Shown here piece after piece: positions 16,527-27,269 of a stretch of 64,000 nucleotides of DNA. This stretch comes from Bradyrhizobium sp. CCH5-F6. Its GTDB lineage: Bacteria; Pseudomonadota; Alphaproteobacteria; Rhizobiales; Xanthobacteraceae. A program made the translations under genes and the position numbers. The stretch is from the NCBI RefSeq assembly GCF_001556045.1, contig NZ_LSIC01000145.1, positions 1 to 64,000 on the forward strand. Reading direction: 5' to 3'. Position 1 is the first letter of the stretch. Every line of letters begins with the position of its first letter. The notes beneath the pieces were generated by a model, which saw nothing but the letters and a program-made list of their open reading frames with translations, had not been told where the DNA came from and did not search any database.

Positions 16527-18026
16527 ATGGAAGTTCTGACCACCGCTGAAATGCAGCGCGCCGATCAGCTCAGCATCGCGGCAGGCACGCCTGGCTTCAA
16601 GTTGATGCTCAGCGCGGGCCAGGCGGTCGCGGAGGCGGCGAATGCGCTGGTGGAGGAGGGGCCGATCCTGATCGTGGCCGGCCCCGGCAACAATGGCGGC
16701 GACGGTTTTGTCGCAGCCGCCGAGCTCGCCGCCCAGGGCCGCGAGGTCTCGGTGATCCTGATGTGCGAGCGCGACCAGCTCCAGGGCGATGCGGCCTCCG
16801 CGGCGCGCGGCTGGAAGCACCCGGTGCTCCCGTTCAATCCACAGGCGATCGGAAAGCCATCCTTGATCATCGACGCCCTGTTCGGTGCCGGCCTCAGCCG
16901 TCCCGTGGACGGCGAGGCGCGCGCAATGATCGAGGCGATCAACGCCAACGGTGCTCCGGTGCTCGCCGTCGACCTGCCGAGCGGCATCAACGGGACCAGC
17001 GCGGCGGTGATGGGCGTTGCGGTGAAGGCCGACGAGACCGTCACCTTCTTCCGCAAGAAGCCGGCGCATCTGCTTTTGCCCGGCCGCGTGCATTGCGGCC
17101 GCGTGCGCGTCGCCGACATCGGCATCGACGCCCAGGTGCTGGACGAGATCGCGCCGCGGACCTTCGAGAACGATCCGGACTTCTGGGGCGACGCCTTTCC
17201 GGTGCCGCGCATCGACGGCCACAAATACGCGCGGGGGCACGTGCTGGCGGTTTCCGGCGATGCGGCCGCAACCGGGGCGGCGCGGCTCGCCGCGCGGGGG
17301 GCGCTGCGCGCCGGTGCGGGCCTTGTCACGCTGGCGAGCCCGCGCGATGCGCTCGCGATCAATGCGGCCGCGCTGACGGCGGTGATGGTCCGCACCATCG
17401 ACAGCGCGATCGAGTTCGGCGAACTGCTCGGCGACAAGCGTTACAACACCTGCATCATCGGCCCCGGCGCTGGGATCGGCGAGCGCACCCGCGATCTCGT
17501 CCACACCGCTCTCACGGCGCAACGGCATCTGGTGCTGGATGCGGATGCGCTGACGAGCTTTGCCGCCATGCCCGAGCGTCTGTTCGAATCGATCAAGTCC
17601 TCGCAGGACAACGCCGTGGTGCTGACCCCGCACGAAGGCGAGTTTCCGCGCCTGTTCTCCGATCTCAGCAACAAGCATCCCGGCCGTTCCAAGCTGGAGC
17701 GCGTCCGCGCTGCCGCCGAGCGCTCCGGCGCCGTCGTGCTCCTGAAGGGGCCGGACACGACGATCGCCTCTCCCGACGGCCGCGCCACCATCGCCGCCAA
17801 CGCGCCGCCCTGGCTCGCCACGGCGGGTGCCGGCGACGTGCTCTCCGGCATCATTGCCGGGCTCCTGGCGCAGGGCGTGCCGGCCTTCGAAGCCGCCAGC
17901 ATCGGCGTCTGGATGCATGGGGAAGCGGGCCGCGAAGCCGGGCCGGGCCTGATTGCGGAAGATCTCACCGAGACGCTGCCCGCCGTGCACCGGCGAATCT
18001 ATGACGCGCTGGGCGTTGAGTACTGA
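16527..18026 (+). CDS. nnr: Bifunctional NAD(P)HX epimerase/ADP-dependent dehydratase
   Basis: A 499-residue repair enzyme that rescues hydrated NADH and NADPH. The N-terminal YjeF_N domain (about 1-210) epimerises the R and S hydrates and shows GPGNNGGDGFVAAAEL (52-67). The C-terminal carbohydrate-kinase-like domain (about 225-495) dehydrates S-NAD(P)HX using ADP, with the TAGAGDVLSGIIAGL signature near residues 431-445. The start at 16527 gives MEVLTTAEMQRAD, the usual beginning. It is divergent from glnB and converges on the multicopper-oxidase-like gene with four bases between stops. The glnB/nnr neighbourhood is common in this order. Confidence 0.95.
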   Translation: MEVLTTAEMQRADQLSIAAGTPGFKLMLSAGQAVAEAANALVEEGPILIVAGPGNNGGDGFVAAAELAAQGREVSVILMCERDQLQGDAASAARGWKHPVLPFNPQAIGKPSLIIDALFGAGLSRPVDGEARAMIEAINANGAPVLAVDLPSGINGTSAAVMGVAVKADETVTFFRKKPAHLLLPGRVHCGRVRVADIGIDAQVLDEIAPRTFENDPDFWGDAFPVPRIDGHKYARGHVLAVSGDAAATGAARLAARGALRAGAGLVTLASPRDALAINAAALTAVMVRTIDSAIEFGELLGDKRYNTCIIGPGAGIGERTRDLVHTALTAQRHLVLDADALTSFAAMPERLFESIKSSQDNAVVLTPHEGEFPRLFSDLSNKHPGRSKLERVRAAAERSGAVVLLKGPDTTIASPDGRATIAANAPPWLATAGAGDVLSGIIAGLLAQGVPAFEAASIGVWMHGEAGREAGPGLIAEDLTETLPAVHRRIYDALGVEY

Positions 18027-18030
18027 ACGC

Positions 18031-19335
18031 TCACTCCACGCCGTACCAGCGCACCAGCCGCGGCGCGGCCCAATCGGTTGCCACGGACTCGAGCAGCCAT
18101 CGTCCAGGGGAGGTCGCCGCGAACGCGATACGCTGGGTTTGGCCGGGCTCGATCGCGAGCGTGTCGAGCCAATAGGGTTTCCAGCCATCGTCGAGCTTAT
18201 CGAGCAGACGGAAATGGTGACCGTGCAAGTGAAACACCGTCGTGACGGGGGCCGGGTTCTTCAGGGCCAGCACGACGGTGCGGCCGGTCTTGGCGCGGAA
18301 CGCCGGGGCGGAGGCGGTGGAGAAACTTGCAGGCCGAATCCAGCCGGGGTCGGGTGAGCCGAGCGCGACATCGAACCGCAGGGCGCCTCTCAGATCGAGC
18401 TTCTCGGGCAGGTCGTTTGAAGGAAGCGGCGGAGGAGGCGCCAGCGGTGCGCGCCGCTCCGGCTTGCCGGAGATCGTGAGACTTCCGGCCTGGCGTGCCT
18501 CCTTGCCGTCATGGAGCAGGAATGCGGCCGATGTGGCTGCATCGACAATGGCATCGGCCCGTCCGCCGGGGGCCAGCACCAGAGCGCCGTTGCGCGCCGA
18601 AAACGGCTCGGCCGGCTGTCCGTCCAGGGCCATCACGCGGACCTCATGGCTTTCCAATTTGATCGCCAGAACAGTGCGTTGGGATCCGTTGATAAAGCGC
18701 AGCCGCAGCCGTTCATTGCTTGCGGCTGAGAGTTCGAATGAGGTTCGCCCATTGATCGTGTAGAGCGGTGTCGTGTCCTGGGGATCGCGGCCCGCGGGAA
18801 GCGCGGTCCCGTCCGGCCGCAGGCGCCATTCCTCGATCAACAGGACCTCGTCGCGATCGACGGCGAGGCGGTTAGTCTCCTCGACGATGATCGGAAGCGG
18901 CCGCGCCGACTGCTTCAGGCCGTCCTCGAAAAGCCGGAAGTCGGCTAGCAGGGTTCCTGCATTTGGCATTGAAATGATTGAGGTTTCAGTCGCGTCCGGT
19001 GGTGTCGGGGCGCGCCCCCGCAGCGGATCGGAAGCGGCCGGACCGTTCAGACCGTACCAGGCTGGGGCAATCGGCACAGGCAGCTCGTTCCGGAAGACCA
19101 CCTCGCAGCGGTCCCCGCGCTTGAGACGAACATTTCCCAAATGGCTTGGGGCGGCCAGCTCCCAGATTGGTGTAGCCGGCTGACCCGGCCTGAGAGCCAG
19201 CATGGCCGGCTTGGCCTGGAGGGAGAGCTGAGCGGTTACGAGCGGGCCGGCGCCACCTGCGATCAGGCCCGTCGCGCAGGCCCCAAAGCCCGCCAAAACC
19301 TCGCGTCGGCTCGGGTCGAAAATCCGCTTTGTCAT
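18031..19335 (-). CDS. Tat-exported multicopper-oxidase-fold protein with lost copper ligands
   Basis: A 434-residue periplasmic protein with a Tat signal (SRREVLAGFGA followed by a hydrophobic stretch ending in ALA-like sites) and three cupredoxin domains. In active multicopper oxidases ten His and one Cys bind four coppers. Here only the third motif survives (FHLHGHHF, about residues 367-374). The first motif HWHG reads WYGLNG, the second HxH is absent around LLADFRLFED, and the C-terminal HCHxxxH reads LLESVATDW. The type 1 Cys is gone. It is therefore more like the copper-free SufI/FtsP type and probably has a structural or binding role. Start 19335 is chosen for the Tat signal. Confidence 0.8.
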   Translation of the reverse strand: MTKRIFDPSRREVLAGFGACATGLIAGGAGPLVTAQLSLQAKPAMLALRPGQPATPIWELAAPSHLGNVRLKRGDRCEVVFRNELPVPIAPAWYGLNGPAASDPLRGRAPTPPDATETSIISMPNAGTLLADFRLFEDGLKQSARPLPIIVEETNRLAVDRDEVLLIEEWRLRPDGTALPAGRDPQDTTPLYTINGRTSFELSAASNERLRLRFINGSQRTVLAIKLESHEVRVMALDGQPAEPFSARNGALVLAPGGRADAIVDAATSAAFLLHDGKEARQAGSLTISGKPERRAPLAPPPPLPSNDLPEKLDLRGALRFDVALGSPDPGWIRPASFSTASAPAFRAKTGRTVVLALKNPAPVTTVFHLHGHHFRLLDKLDDGWKPYWLDTLAIEPGQTQRIAFAATSPGRWLLESVATDWAAPRLVRWYGVE

Positions 19336-19489
19336 GGGTCGATCCGGACCACGGCGCGCCGGATAAGTCCAGCCATCGTGCCCACTTGAAGCATGCCTCC
19401 AACCGGCCATTTTTTTGCTGCGAACAGTCAGGCACATGCTATAAGCCCGGCCGCCCGCGGCATCGCGGCCGGTCTTGATGCAAATTTAC

Positions 19490-19574
19490 GCGGGCGTGGC
19501 GGAACTGGTAGACGCGCTGGATTTAGGTTCCAGTGACGAAAGTTGTGGGGGTTCGAGTCCCTCCGCCCGCACCA
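19490..19574 (+). tRNA. tRNA-Leu(TAG)
   Basis: An 85-base class II tRNA. The acceptor arms GCGGGCG and CGCCCGC pair, the anticodon stem CTGGA/TCCAG closes the loop TTTAGGT giving anticodon TAG, a long variable arm follows, then GGTTCGAGTCC and an encoded CCA. It reads CUA and probably other CUN codons. A TATAAG at 19440-19445 may be its -10 element. Confidence 0.95.
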
Positions 19575-19746
19575 AGCGCTTATCGCGTTTGCACGGATTA
19601 CGAGACCTGATTCCGCGCGGATGATCGTCCGTCGGAAGCCGGTCCGATGAAGCACCGGCGTCGAGGCGATTGCCTCGCGCCGGATCGATTAATGAGCGTC
19701 CCGACGCGCGACGTGCCGGGACCGAACGAGAAGAAGATTGGACGCC

Positions 19747-21108
19747 ATGCAGGTCACAGAAACCCTCTCGGAAGGTTTGAAGCACGAGTTCAAGATCAGC
19801 GTTCCCGCGTCTGATCTCGATGCCAAGGCCGGCGCCAAGCTCGTCGACCTCAAGGACAAGGTCCGCATCAACGGCTTCCGTCCCGGCAAGGTGCCGGTGG
19901 CGCACCTCAAGAAGGTCTATGGCCGTTCGGTGATGGCCGAGACCATCGATCAGACCATCCGCGACACCAACACGCAGCTCTTCTCCGAGCGCGGTTTCCG
20001 CCTTGCGACCGAGCCGAAGATCACGATGCCGAGCGAGCAGGCCGAGGTCGAGGAACTGCTCTCCGGCAAGACCGATCTGACCTATACGGTCGCGATCGAA
20101 GTGGTGCCTTCGATTGCACTGGCCGACTTCAAGACCTTCCAGGTCGAGAAGCCCGTTGCCGACGTCACCGATTCCGACGTCGACGAGGCGATCAAGCGGA
20201 TCGCCGATACCAATCGCGGCTATGCCGCGAAGGCCGAGGGCGAGAAGGCCGCCTCCGGCGACCGCGTCACCATCAACTTCAAGGGCAGCATCAACGGCGA
20301 AGTGTTCGAGGGTGGCACCGGCGAGGGCATCCAGGTCGTCATCGGCTCCAACACGTTCATTCCCGGCTTCGAGGAGCAGCTCATCGGCATCGGCGCGGGC
20401 GAGACCCGCACGCTGAAGGTGTCGTTCCCCAAGAACTACATGAACGACAAGCTGGCCGGCCAGCCGGCTGAGTTCGAGACCACCGCGACCCTGATCGAGG
20501 CGCCGCAGGACGTCGCGATCGACGACGAGTTCGCCAAGTCGCTCGGCCTGGAATCGCTCGACAAGCTGAAGGAGGCCGCACGCGAGCGGCTGACCGCCGA
20601 GTTCGCGACCGCGACGCGCCAGCGCGTCAAGCGCGCGCTGCTCGACCGCCTCGACGAGGCGCATCGCTTCGAGGCGCCGCCCTCGCTGGTCGATGAGGAG
20701 TTCAATCTGATGTGGAACTCGGTCAAGGCCGAGATGGATTCCGCCGGCAAGACCTTTGCCGACGAGAACACCACCGAAGACGCCGCCAAGGAAGAGTACC
20801 GCAAGATCGCCGATCGCCGCGTCCGGCTCGGTCTCGTGCTCTCCGAGATCGGCGAGAAGAACAAGATCACCGTGACCGACGACGAGGTCGGTCGCGCCGT
20901 GATCGAGCGCGCGCGCTCGATGCCCGGCCGCGAGAAGGAGGTCTGGGACTATTACCGCAGCAACGCCCAGGCCTTGGCCCAGCTTCGCGCACCGATCTAT
21001 GAGGACAAGGTGGTCGACTTCATCCTCGAGCTCGCCAGCGTGACCGAGAAGAAGGTCTCGCGAGAGGATCTCTACAAGGACGACGACGCGGAAAAGACCG
21101 CAGCCTGA
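19747..21108 (+). CDS. tig: Trigger factor, ribosome-associated chaperone
   Basis: A 453-residue chaperone that binds ribosomal protein L23 and receives nascent chains; it also has peptidyl-prolyl isomerase activity. The N-terminal ribosome-binding domain has the signature region GFRPGKVP (42-49). A central FKBP-type domain covers about 155-245 with [21 protein letters not shown], and the helical C-terminal arm extends to the end. It begins 172 bases after tRNA-Leu and starts the tig-clpP-clpX-lon proteostasis cluster. ATG at 19747 gives the standard [10 protein letters not shown] beginning. Confidence 0.97.
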   Translation: MQVTETLSEGLKHEFKISVPASDLDAKAGAKLVDLKDKVRINGFRPGKVPVAHLKKVYGRSVMAETIDQTIRDTNTQLFSERGFRLATEPKITMPSEQAEVEELLSGKTDLTYTVAIEVVPSIALADFKTFQVEKPVADVTDSDVDEAIKRIADTNRGYAAKAEGEKAASGDRVTINFKGSINGEVFEGGTGEGIQVVIGSNTFIPGFEEQLIGIGAGETRTLKVSFPKNYMNDKLAGQPAEFETTATLIEAPQDVAIDDEFAKSLGLESLDKLKEAARERLTAEFATATRQRVKRALLDRLDEAHRFEAPPSLVDEEFNLMWNSVKAEMDSAGKTFADENTTEDAAKEEYRKIADRRVRLGLVLSEIGEKNKITVTDDEVGRAVIERARSMPGREKEVWDYYRSNAQALAQLRAPIYEDKVVDFILELASVTEKKVSREDLYKDDDAEKTAA

Positions 21109-21144
21109 GGGGGTGCGACAGTCTTCCATTAAGGATGATCGGCG

Positions 21145-21183
21145 AACAGGCCCAGCTAGCCAGATGGCCGGCTGGGCCTGTTT
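21145..21183 (+). terminator. Terminator of tig
   Basis: Twelve-base arms beginning AACAGGCCCAGC (from 21145) and ending GCTGGGCCTGTT are followed by T residues, about 40 bases after the tig stop codon. It indicates that clpP has its own promoter. Confidence 0.85.
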
Positions 21184-21234
21184 GTGCGAATCAGCTTCAA
21201 CTGCCCGACGGATTAAGCCTTAATGCGCTCCGCA

Positions 21235-21260
21235 CTTGTCAGGAACGAATTGGGCTATAT
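21235..21260 (+). promoter_or_regulatory. Candidate heat-shock (sigma-32-like) promoter of clpP
   Basis: CTTG (21235-21238) and CTATAT (21255-21260) are separated by 16 bases, similar to alphaproteobacterial RpoH promoters. It lies between the tig terminator and clpP and predicts a leader of about 118 bases. Confidence 0.4.
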
Positions 21261-21384
21261 CTGTCGCTAAGCCTTCCAGCTCTACCAAGTTCCTGCATCA
21301 CGGGACGTCCATCGCCATCCGGCAATCCAGCCCAGCTGGCAGCCACGTCCGGCGATGTCCGTCTCTCCAAACCCTAGGTGACTC

Positions 21385-22020
21385 ATGCGCGATCCGGTTG
21401 AAACCTACATGAACCTCGTGCCCATGGTGGTCGAGCAGACCAACCGTGGCGAGCGCGCCTACGACATCTTCTCGCGCCTCCTGAAGGAGCGCATCATCTT
21501 CCTGACCGGCCCGGTCGAGGACGGCATGTCGACGCTGGTCGTCGCGCAGCTCCTGTTCCTTGAGGCGGAAAATCCGAAGAAGGAAATCTCGATGTACATC
21601 AATTCGCCGGGCGGCGTGGTGACGTCGGGCCTTGCGATCTACGACACCATGCAGTTCATCCGCCCGCCGGTCTCGACGCTGTGCACCGGGCAGGCGGCTT
21701 CGATGGGTTCGCTGCTGCTCTGCGCCGGCGAGAAGGACATGCGCTTCTCGCTGCCGAATGCGCGCATCATGGTCCACCAGCCCTCCGGCGGCTTCCAGGG
21801 CCAGGCCACCGACATCATGCTGCACGCTCAGGAAATCCTGAACCTGAAGAAGCGGCTCAACGAGATCTATGTGAAGCACACCGGCCAGACCTACAAGTCG
21901 ATCGAGGATGCGCTGGAACGCGACAAGTTCCTGACCGCGAACGACGCCAAGGAGTTCGGCCTGGTCGACAAGGTCATCGACAAGCGCGCCGAGGAGCCGG
22001 CGGCGGCCAAAGCCCCGTAG
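21385..22020 (+). CDS. clpP: ATP-dependent Clp protease proteolytic subunit
   Basis: A 211-residue serine protease that forms the double-heptamer chamber used with ClpX or ClpA. The catalytic triad is complete: S106 in GQAASMGS, H131 in MVHQPSGG and D180 in ERDKF. The INSPGG segment at 72-77 is also typical. The C-terminus is Ala/Lys/Pro-rich. It precedes clpX with a 462-base gap, longer than usual, so clpX probably has an additional promoter. Confidence 0.97.
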   Translation: MRDPVETYMNLVPMVVEQTNRGERAYDIFSRLLKERIIFLTGPVEDGMSTLVVAQLLFLEAENPKKEISMYINSPGGVVTSGLAIYDTMQFIRPPVSTLCTGQAASMGSLLLCAGEKDMRFSLPNARIMVHQPSGGFQGQATDIMLHAQEILNLKKRLNEIYVKHTGQTYKSIEDALERDKFLTANDAKEFGLVDKVIDKRAEEPAAAKAP

Positions 22021-22482
22021 CATTACTGGGGCGTAGCGGCGAACCCCGTGTTCGCCGTGGACCCGGCAGGGCAACGTTCACGTTGGGTGCGCACCGTGCG
22101 TCGCAAAAAGCGCGGCTTTGCGCCCTGCGACAGGCGGAAAGTTCCGCTTTCGTGCTGGTTTTTCGTGGCAGTCCAGCAACGCCGGGGTGATTTCGGTCAC
22201 TTCTCTCGTGCCAAGACCGGAAATCACGGTATTGTCACGGGTAGCCGGCGGCGCCCGATTAGCGAATTCTTGATAGTCGGGTGACAGCATGGTTGGCTAC
22301 GATTGATCGGCTATGATCGCGGAGAATCGAGCGACCGTGATTCGCACGGGATGTTTCGCACGGGATGTAATGCGTAGGGTCTTTTTTGGTACGGAATTTG
22401 CTCTACTTAAGCTTCATGCCGACCATCGTGTCGGAATGGAGCGATCGAGCGGAACGGGATCGAACCGCGGACGGAGACATGA
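22021..22482. other. clpP-clpX intergenic region with 14-bp tandem repeat
   Basis: No credible gene is seen in these 462 bases. The notable element is a perfect 14-base unit (TTCGCACGGGATGT) present twice in tandem at 22341-22354 and 22355-22368. The last 100 bases are AT-richer and should hold the clpX promoter, although no clear -35/-10 pair could be assigned. Confidence 0.6.
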
Positions 22483-23754
22483 ATGAGTAAAGTCGGCACG
22501 AGCGACTCCAAGAACACGCTATATTGCTCGTTCTGCGGCAAGAGCCAGCACGAAGTCCGCAAACTGATCGCGGGTCCCACGGTCTTCATCTGCGACGAGT
22601 GCGTCGAGCTCTGCATGGACATCATCCGCGAGGAGAACAAATCCTCGCTGGTCAAGTCGCGCGACGGCATTCCGACGCCGAAGGAAATCTGCAAGGTGCT
22701 GGACGATTACGTGATCGGACAGAGCCATGCGAAGAAGGTCCTGTCGGTCGCGGTGCACAATCACTACAAGCGCCTCAACCACCAGACCAAGCACAACGAC
22801 GTCGAGCTCGCGAAGTCGAACATCCTGCTGATCGGTCCGACCGGTTCGGGCAAGACGCTGCTCGCGCAGACGCTCGCCCGCATCCTGGACGTGCCGTTCA
22901 CGATGGCTGATGCGACGACGCTGACCGAAGCCGGCTATGTCGGCGAGGACGTCGAGAACATCATCCTGAAGCTGCTCCAGGCCGCCGACTACAATGTCGA
23001 GCGCGCCCAGCGCGGCATCGTCTACATCGACGAAATCGACAAGATCAGCCGCAAGTCCGACAACCCCTCGATCACGCGTGACGTGTCGGGCGAGGGCGTC
23101 CAGCAGGCGCTGCTCAAGATCATGGAAGGCACGGTGGCTTCGGTCCCGCCGCAAGGCGGCCGCAAGCATCCGCAGCAGGAGTTCCTGCAAGTGGATACCA
23201 CCAACATCCTGTTCATCTGCGGCGGCGCGTTCGCCGGTCTGGATAAGATCATCTCGGCACGCGGACGATCGACCTCGATCGGCTTCGGCGCCCAGGTGCT
23301 CGCGCCGGAGGACCGCCGTACCGGCGAGATCTTCCGTCATGTCGAACCCGAGGACCTCCTGAAGTACGGCCTCATCCCCGAATTCGTCGGCCGTCTGCCG
23401 GTCGTGGCGACGCTCGAGGACCTCGATGAGACCTCGCTGAAGAAGATCCTCACGGAGCCGAAGAACGCGCTGGTGAAACAGTACCAGCGGCTGTTCGAGA
23501 TGGAGAACATCGAGCTGACCTTCGCCGACGAGGCGCTTGGCGCGGTCGCCCGCAAGGCGATCGAGCGCAAGACCGGCGCGCGCGGGTTGCGTTCGATCCT
23601 CGAGGCGATCCTGCTCGAGACCATGTTCGACCTGCCGGGCCTTGAAGGTGTGGAAGAGGTCGTGATTTCGCGAGAAGTCGTCGAAGGCACGGCGCGTCCG
23701 CTCTACATCTACGCCGATCGGTCTGATCGCGCGGTCGAGAACGCCAGCGCTTGA
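22483..23754 (+). CDS. clpX: ATP-dependent Clp protease ATP-binding subunit ClpX
   Basis: A 423-residue AAA+ unfoldase that selects substrates and feeds ClpP. The N-terminal zinc-binding domain has C15, C18, C37 and C40. Walker A is GPTGSGKT at 118-125, Walker B is VYIDEIDK, and pore and sensor motifs ([16 protein letters not shown]) are intact. The IGF-type loop that docks into ClpP is expected near [13 protein letters not shown]. In alphaproteobacteria ClpXP is essential for cell-cycle regulator turnover. Confidence 0.98.
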   Translation: MSKVGTSDSKNTLYCSFCGKSQHEVRKLIAGPTVFICDECVELCMDIIREENKSSLVKSRDGIPTPKEICKVLDDYVIGQSHAKKVLSVAVHNHYKRLNHQTKHNDVELAKSNILLIGPTGSGKTLLAQTLARILDVPFTMADATTLTEAGYVGEDVENIILKLLQAADYNVERAQRGIVYIDEIDKISRKSDNPSITRDVSGEGVQQALLKIMEGTVASVPPQGGRKHPQQEFLQVDTTNILFICGGAFAGLDKIISARGRSTSIGFGAQVLAPEDRRTGEIFRHVEPEDLLKYGLIPEFVGRLPVVATLEDLDETSLKKILTEPKNALVKQYQRLFEMENIELTFADEALGAVARKAIERKTGARGLRSILEAILLETMFDLPGLEGVEEVVISREVVEGTARPLYIYADRSDRAVENASA

Positions 23755-24077
23755 TCTGACGGCGCTGGAACGCTCCAATCGTCCCCCACAAGGTGGGCTG
23801 CGGAACTGTATCTCCGCAGCCGGTGTTGCGTCGCTTTCCTGCGTGCGTAAGCGCCTGATGGCGCGCGTTTTTCAATGACTTGACACCCCCCGGGTCGATA
23901 GCCACCTAATGTCGGCGGCGAGCAGAAACTCTCTTCAAGATTCGCCTCAGTTCCGATCCGGCGAGCCGGTCCAACCCGCAAAAGGACCGACCGTCTTGCG
24001 GATCACCTCGGCACCTTGTGGCGGTTGCGCATGATCGGCGGGCTGCGTGCGAGGGGGCAAAGCAAAAGGAAAAGGCC
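23755..24077. other. clpX-lon intergenic region
   Basis: These 323 bases hold no credible gene. They contain a possible heat-shock promoter at 23879-23910 and hairpin potential just after clpX (CCGCAGCCG-type complementarity with TGCGGAAC), which is not followed by a T-run. Confidence 0.6.
23879..23910 (+). promoter_or_regulatory. Candidate heat-shock-like promoter of lon
   Basis: CTTGACA (23879-23885) is followed after 17 bases by CCACCTAAT-like sequence (from 23902), reminiscent of sigma-32 promoters. It also has a TTGACA -35 hexamer that a housekeeping polymerase could use. The leader would be about 160 bases. Confidence 0.3.
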
Positions 24078-26501
<2,424 letters not shown>

Positions 26502-26526
26502 GATCGCGGCTCAAAAGGATGATAGA

Positions 26527-26550
26527 ACGGCGCCTTCGGGCGCCGTTTTT
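26527..26550 (+). terminator. Terminator of lon
   Basis: ACGGCGCC-TTCG-GGCGCCGT followed by TTTT is a stable tetraloop hairpin with a T-run, about 25 bases after the lon stop codon. Confidence 0.95.
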
Positions 26551-26573
26551 GTTTGGGGGAAGGGGAGGAGGCA

Positions 26574-26978
26574 ATGCACATCGATGGGCAATGCCATTGC
26601 GGGAAAATCACCTTCGAGGCCGAGATCAATCCGGAGGAGGTCTCGGTGTGCCATTGCACCGATTGCCAAACGCTGACCGGTTCGCCGTTCCGCGTGACGG
26701 CCGTCTGTTCGAGAGCCGACGTGCGCCTGACCCGCGGCACGCCGAAAATCTACGGCAAACGCGGCGACAATGGCCTGATGCGTTTCCAGCACTTTTGCGC
26801 CGAATGCGGTTCTCCGCTGTTCACCAGTGGCGAGGGCGACCAGGCCTACGATTGGGGCATCCGCTGGGGCAGCATCCGCCAGCGCGACGCCTTGCGACCG
26901 GTGCGGCAGATCTGGTGCCAGTCGGCGGCGGTCTGGATCGACGCTGTGCCGCTGCTGCCGGGGAGGCCGCAGGATTGA
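26574..26978 (+). CDS. GFA-family (Mss4-fold, CENP-V/GFA domain) zinc protein
   Basis: A 134-residue protein with the GFA/CENP-V domain. The zinc-ligand cysteines are at CHC (C7, C9), VCHCTDC (C26, C28, C31) and FCAECGSPL in the second half. The family includes glutathione-dependent formaldehyde-activating enzymes, but most members have no confirmed activity. ATG at 26574 is preceded by GGGGAGGAGG. It sits between the lon terminator and tRNA-Val on the same strand. Confidence 0.85.
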   Translation: MHIDGQCHCGKITFEAEINPEEVSVCHCTDCQTLTGSPFRVTAVCSRADVRLTRGTPKIYGKRGDNGLMRFQHFCAECGSPLFTSGEGDQAYDWGIRWGSIRQRDALRPVRQIWCQSAAVWIDAVPLLPGRPQD

Positions 26979-27026
26979 CGTTCGGCTCTTGCTCCGAGGG
27001 GGGCGGGAGGGCTAAAGAGGCGGCGA

Positions 27027-27103
27027 GGGCGGTTAGCTCAGCTGGTTAGAGCATCTCGTTTACACCGAGAGGGTCCGCGGTTCGAATCCGTGACCGCCCA
27101 CCA
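27027..27103 (+). tRNA. tRNA-Val(TAC)
   Basis: A 77-base tRNA. GGGCGGT and ACCGCCC form the acceptor stem, TCTCG/CGAGA closes the anticodon loop TTTACAC with anticodon TAC, and GGTTCGAATCC and an encoded CCA follow. It decodes GUA and likely other GUN codons. A tRNA-Val commonly stands near lon and nuo in related genomes. Confidence 0.95.
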
Positions 27104-27215
27104 GCCCTTCCTCCGAGCTCCGCTGGAGGGCGCATCGTTCATCAGATCGCTTCCCTGACGCGGATGGCACAGCGGCTTCCCTGCCAAGCGATGCGTCGCG
27201 AAGGCCGCGACGCAG

Positions 27216-27240
27216 AAAGCCCCGGAGGTACCGGGGCTTT
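27216..27240. terminator. Bidirectional terminator-like hairpin
   Basis: AAAGCCCCGG and CCGGGGCTTT are perfect ten-base arms around a five-base loop. It lies between tRNA-Val and the convergent outer membrane protein gene and can stop transcription from either side. Confidence 0.8.
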
Positions 27241-27269
27241 GCCGCATCGATGGATCTGCTGTGAGGCGA

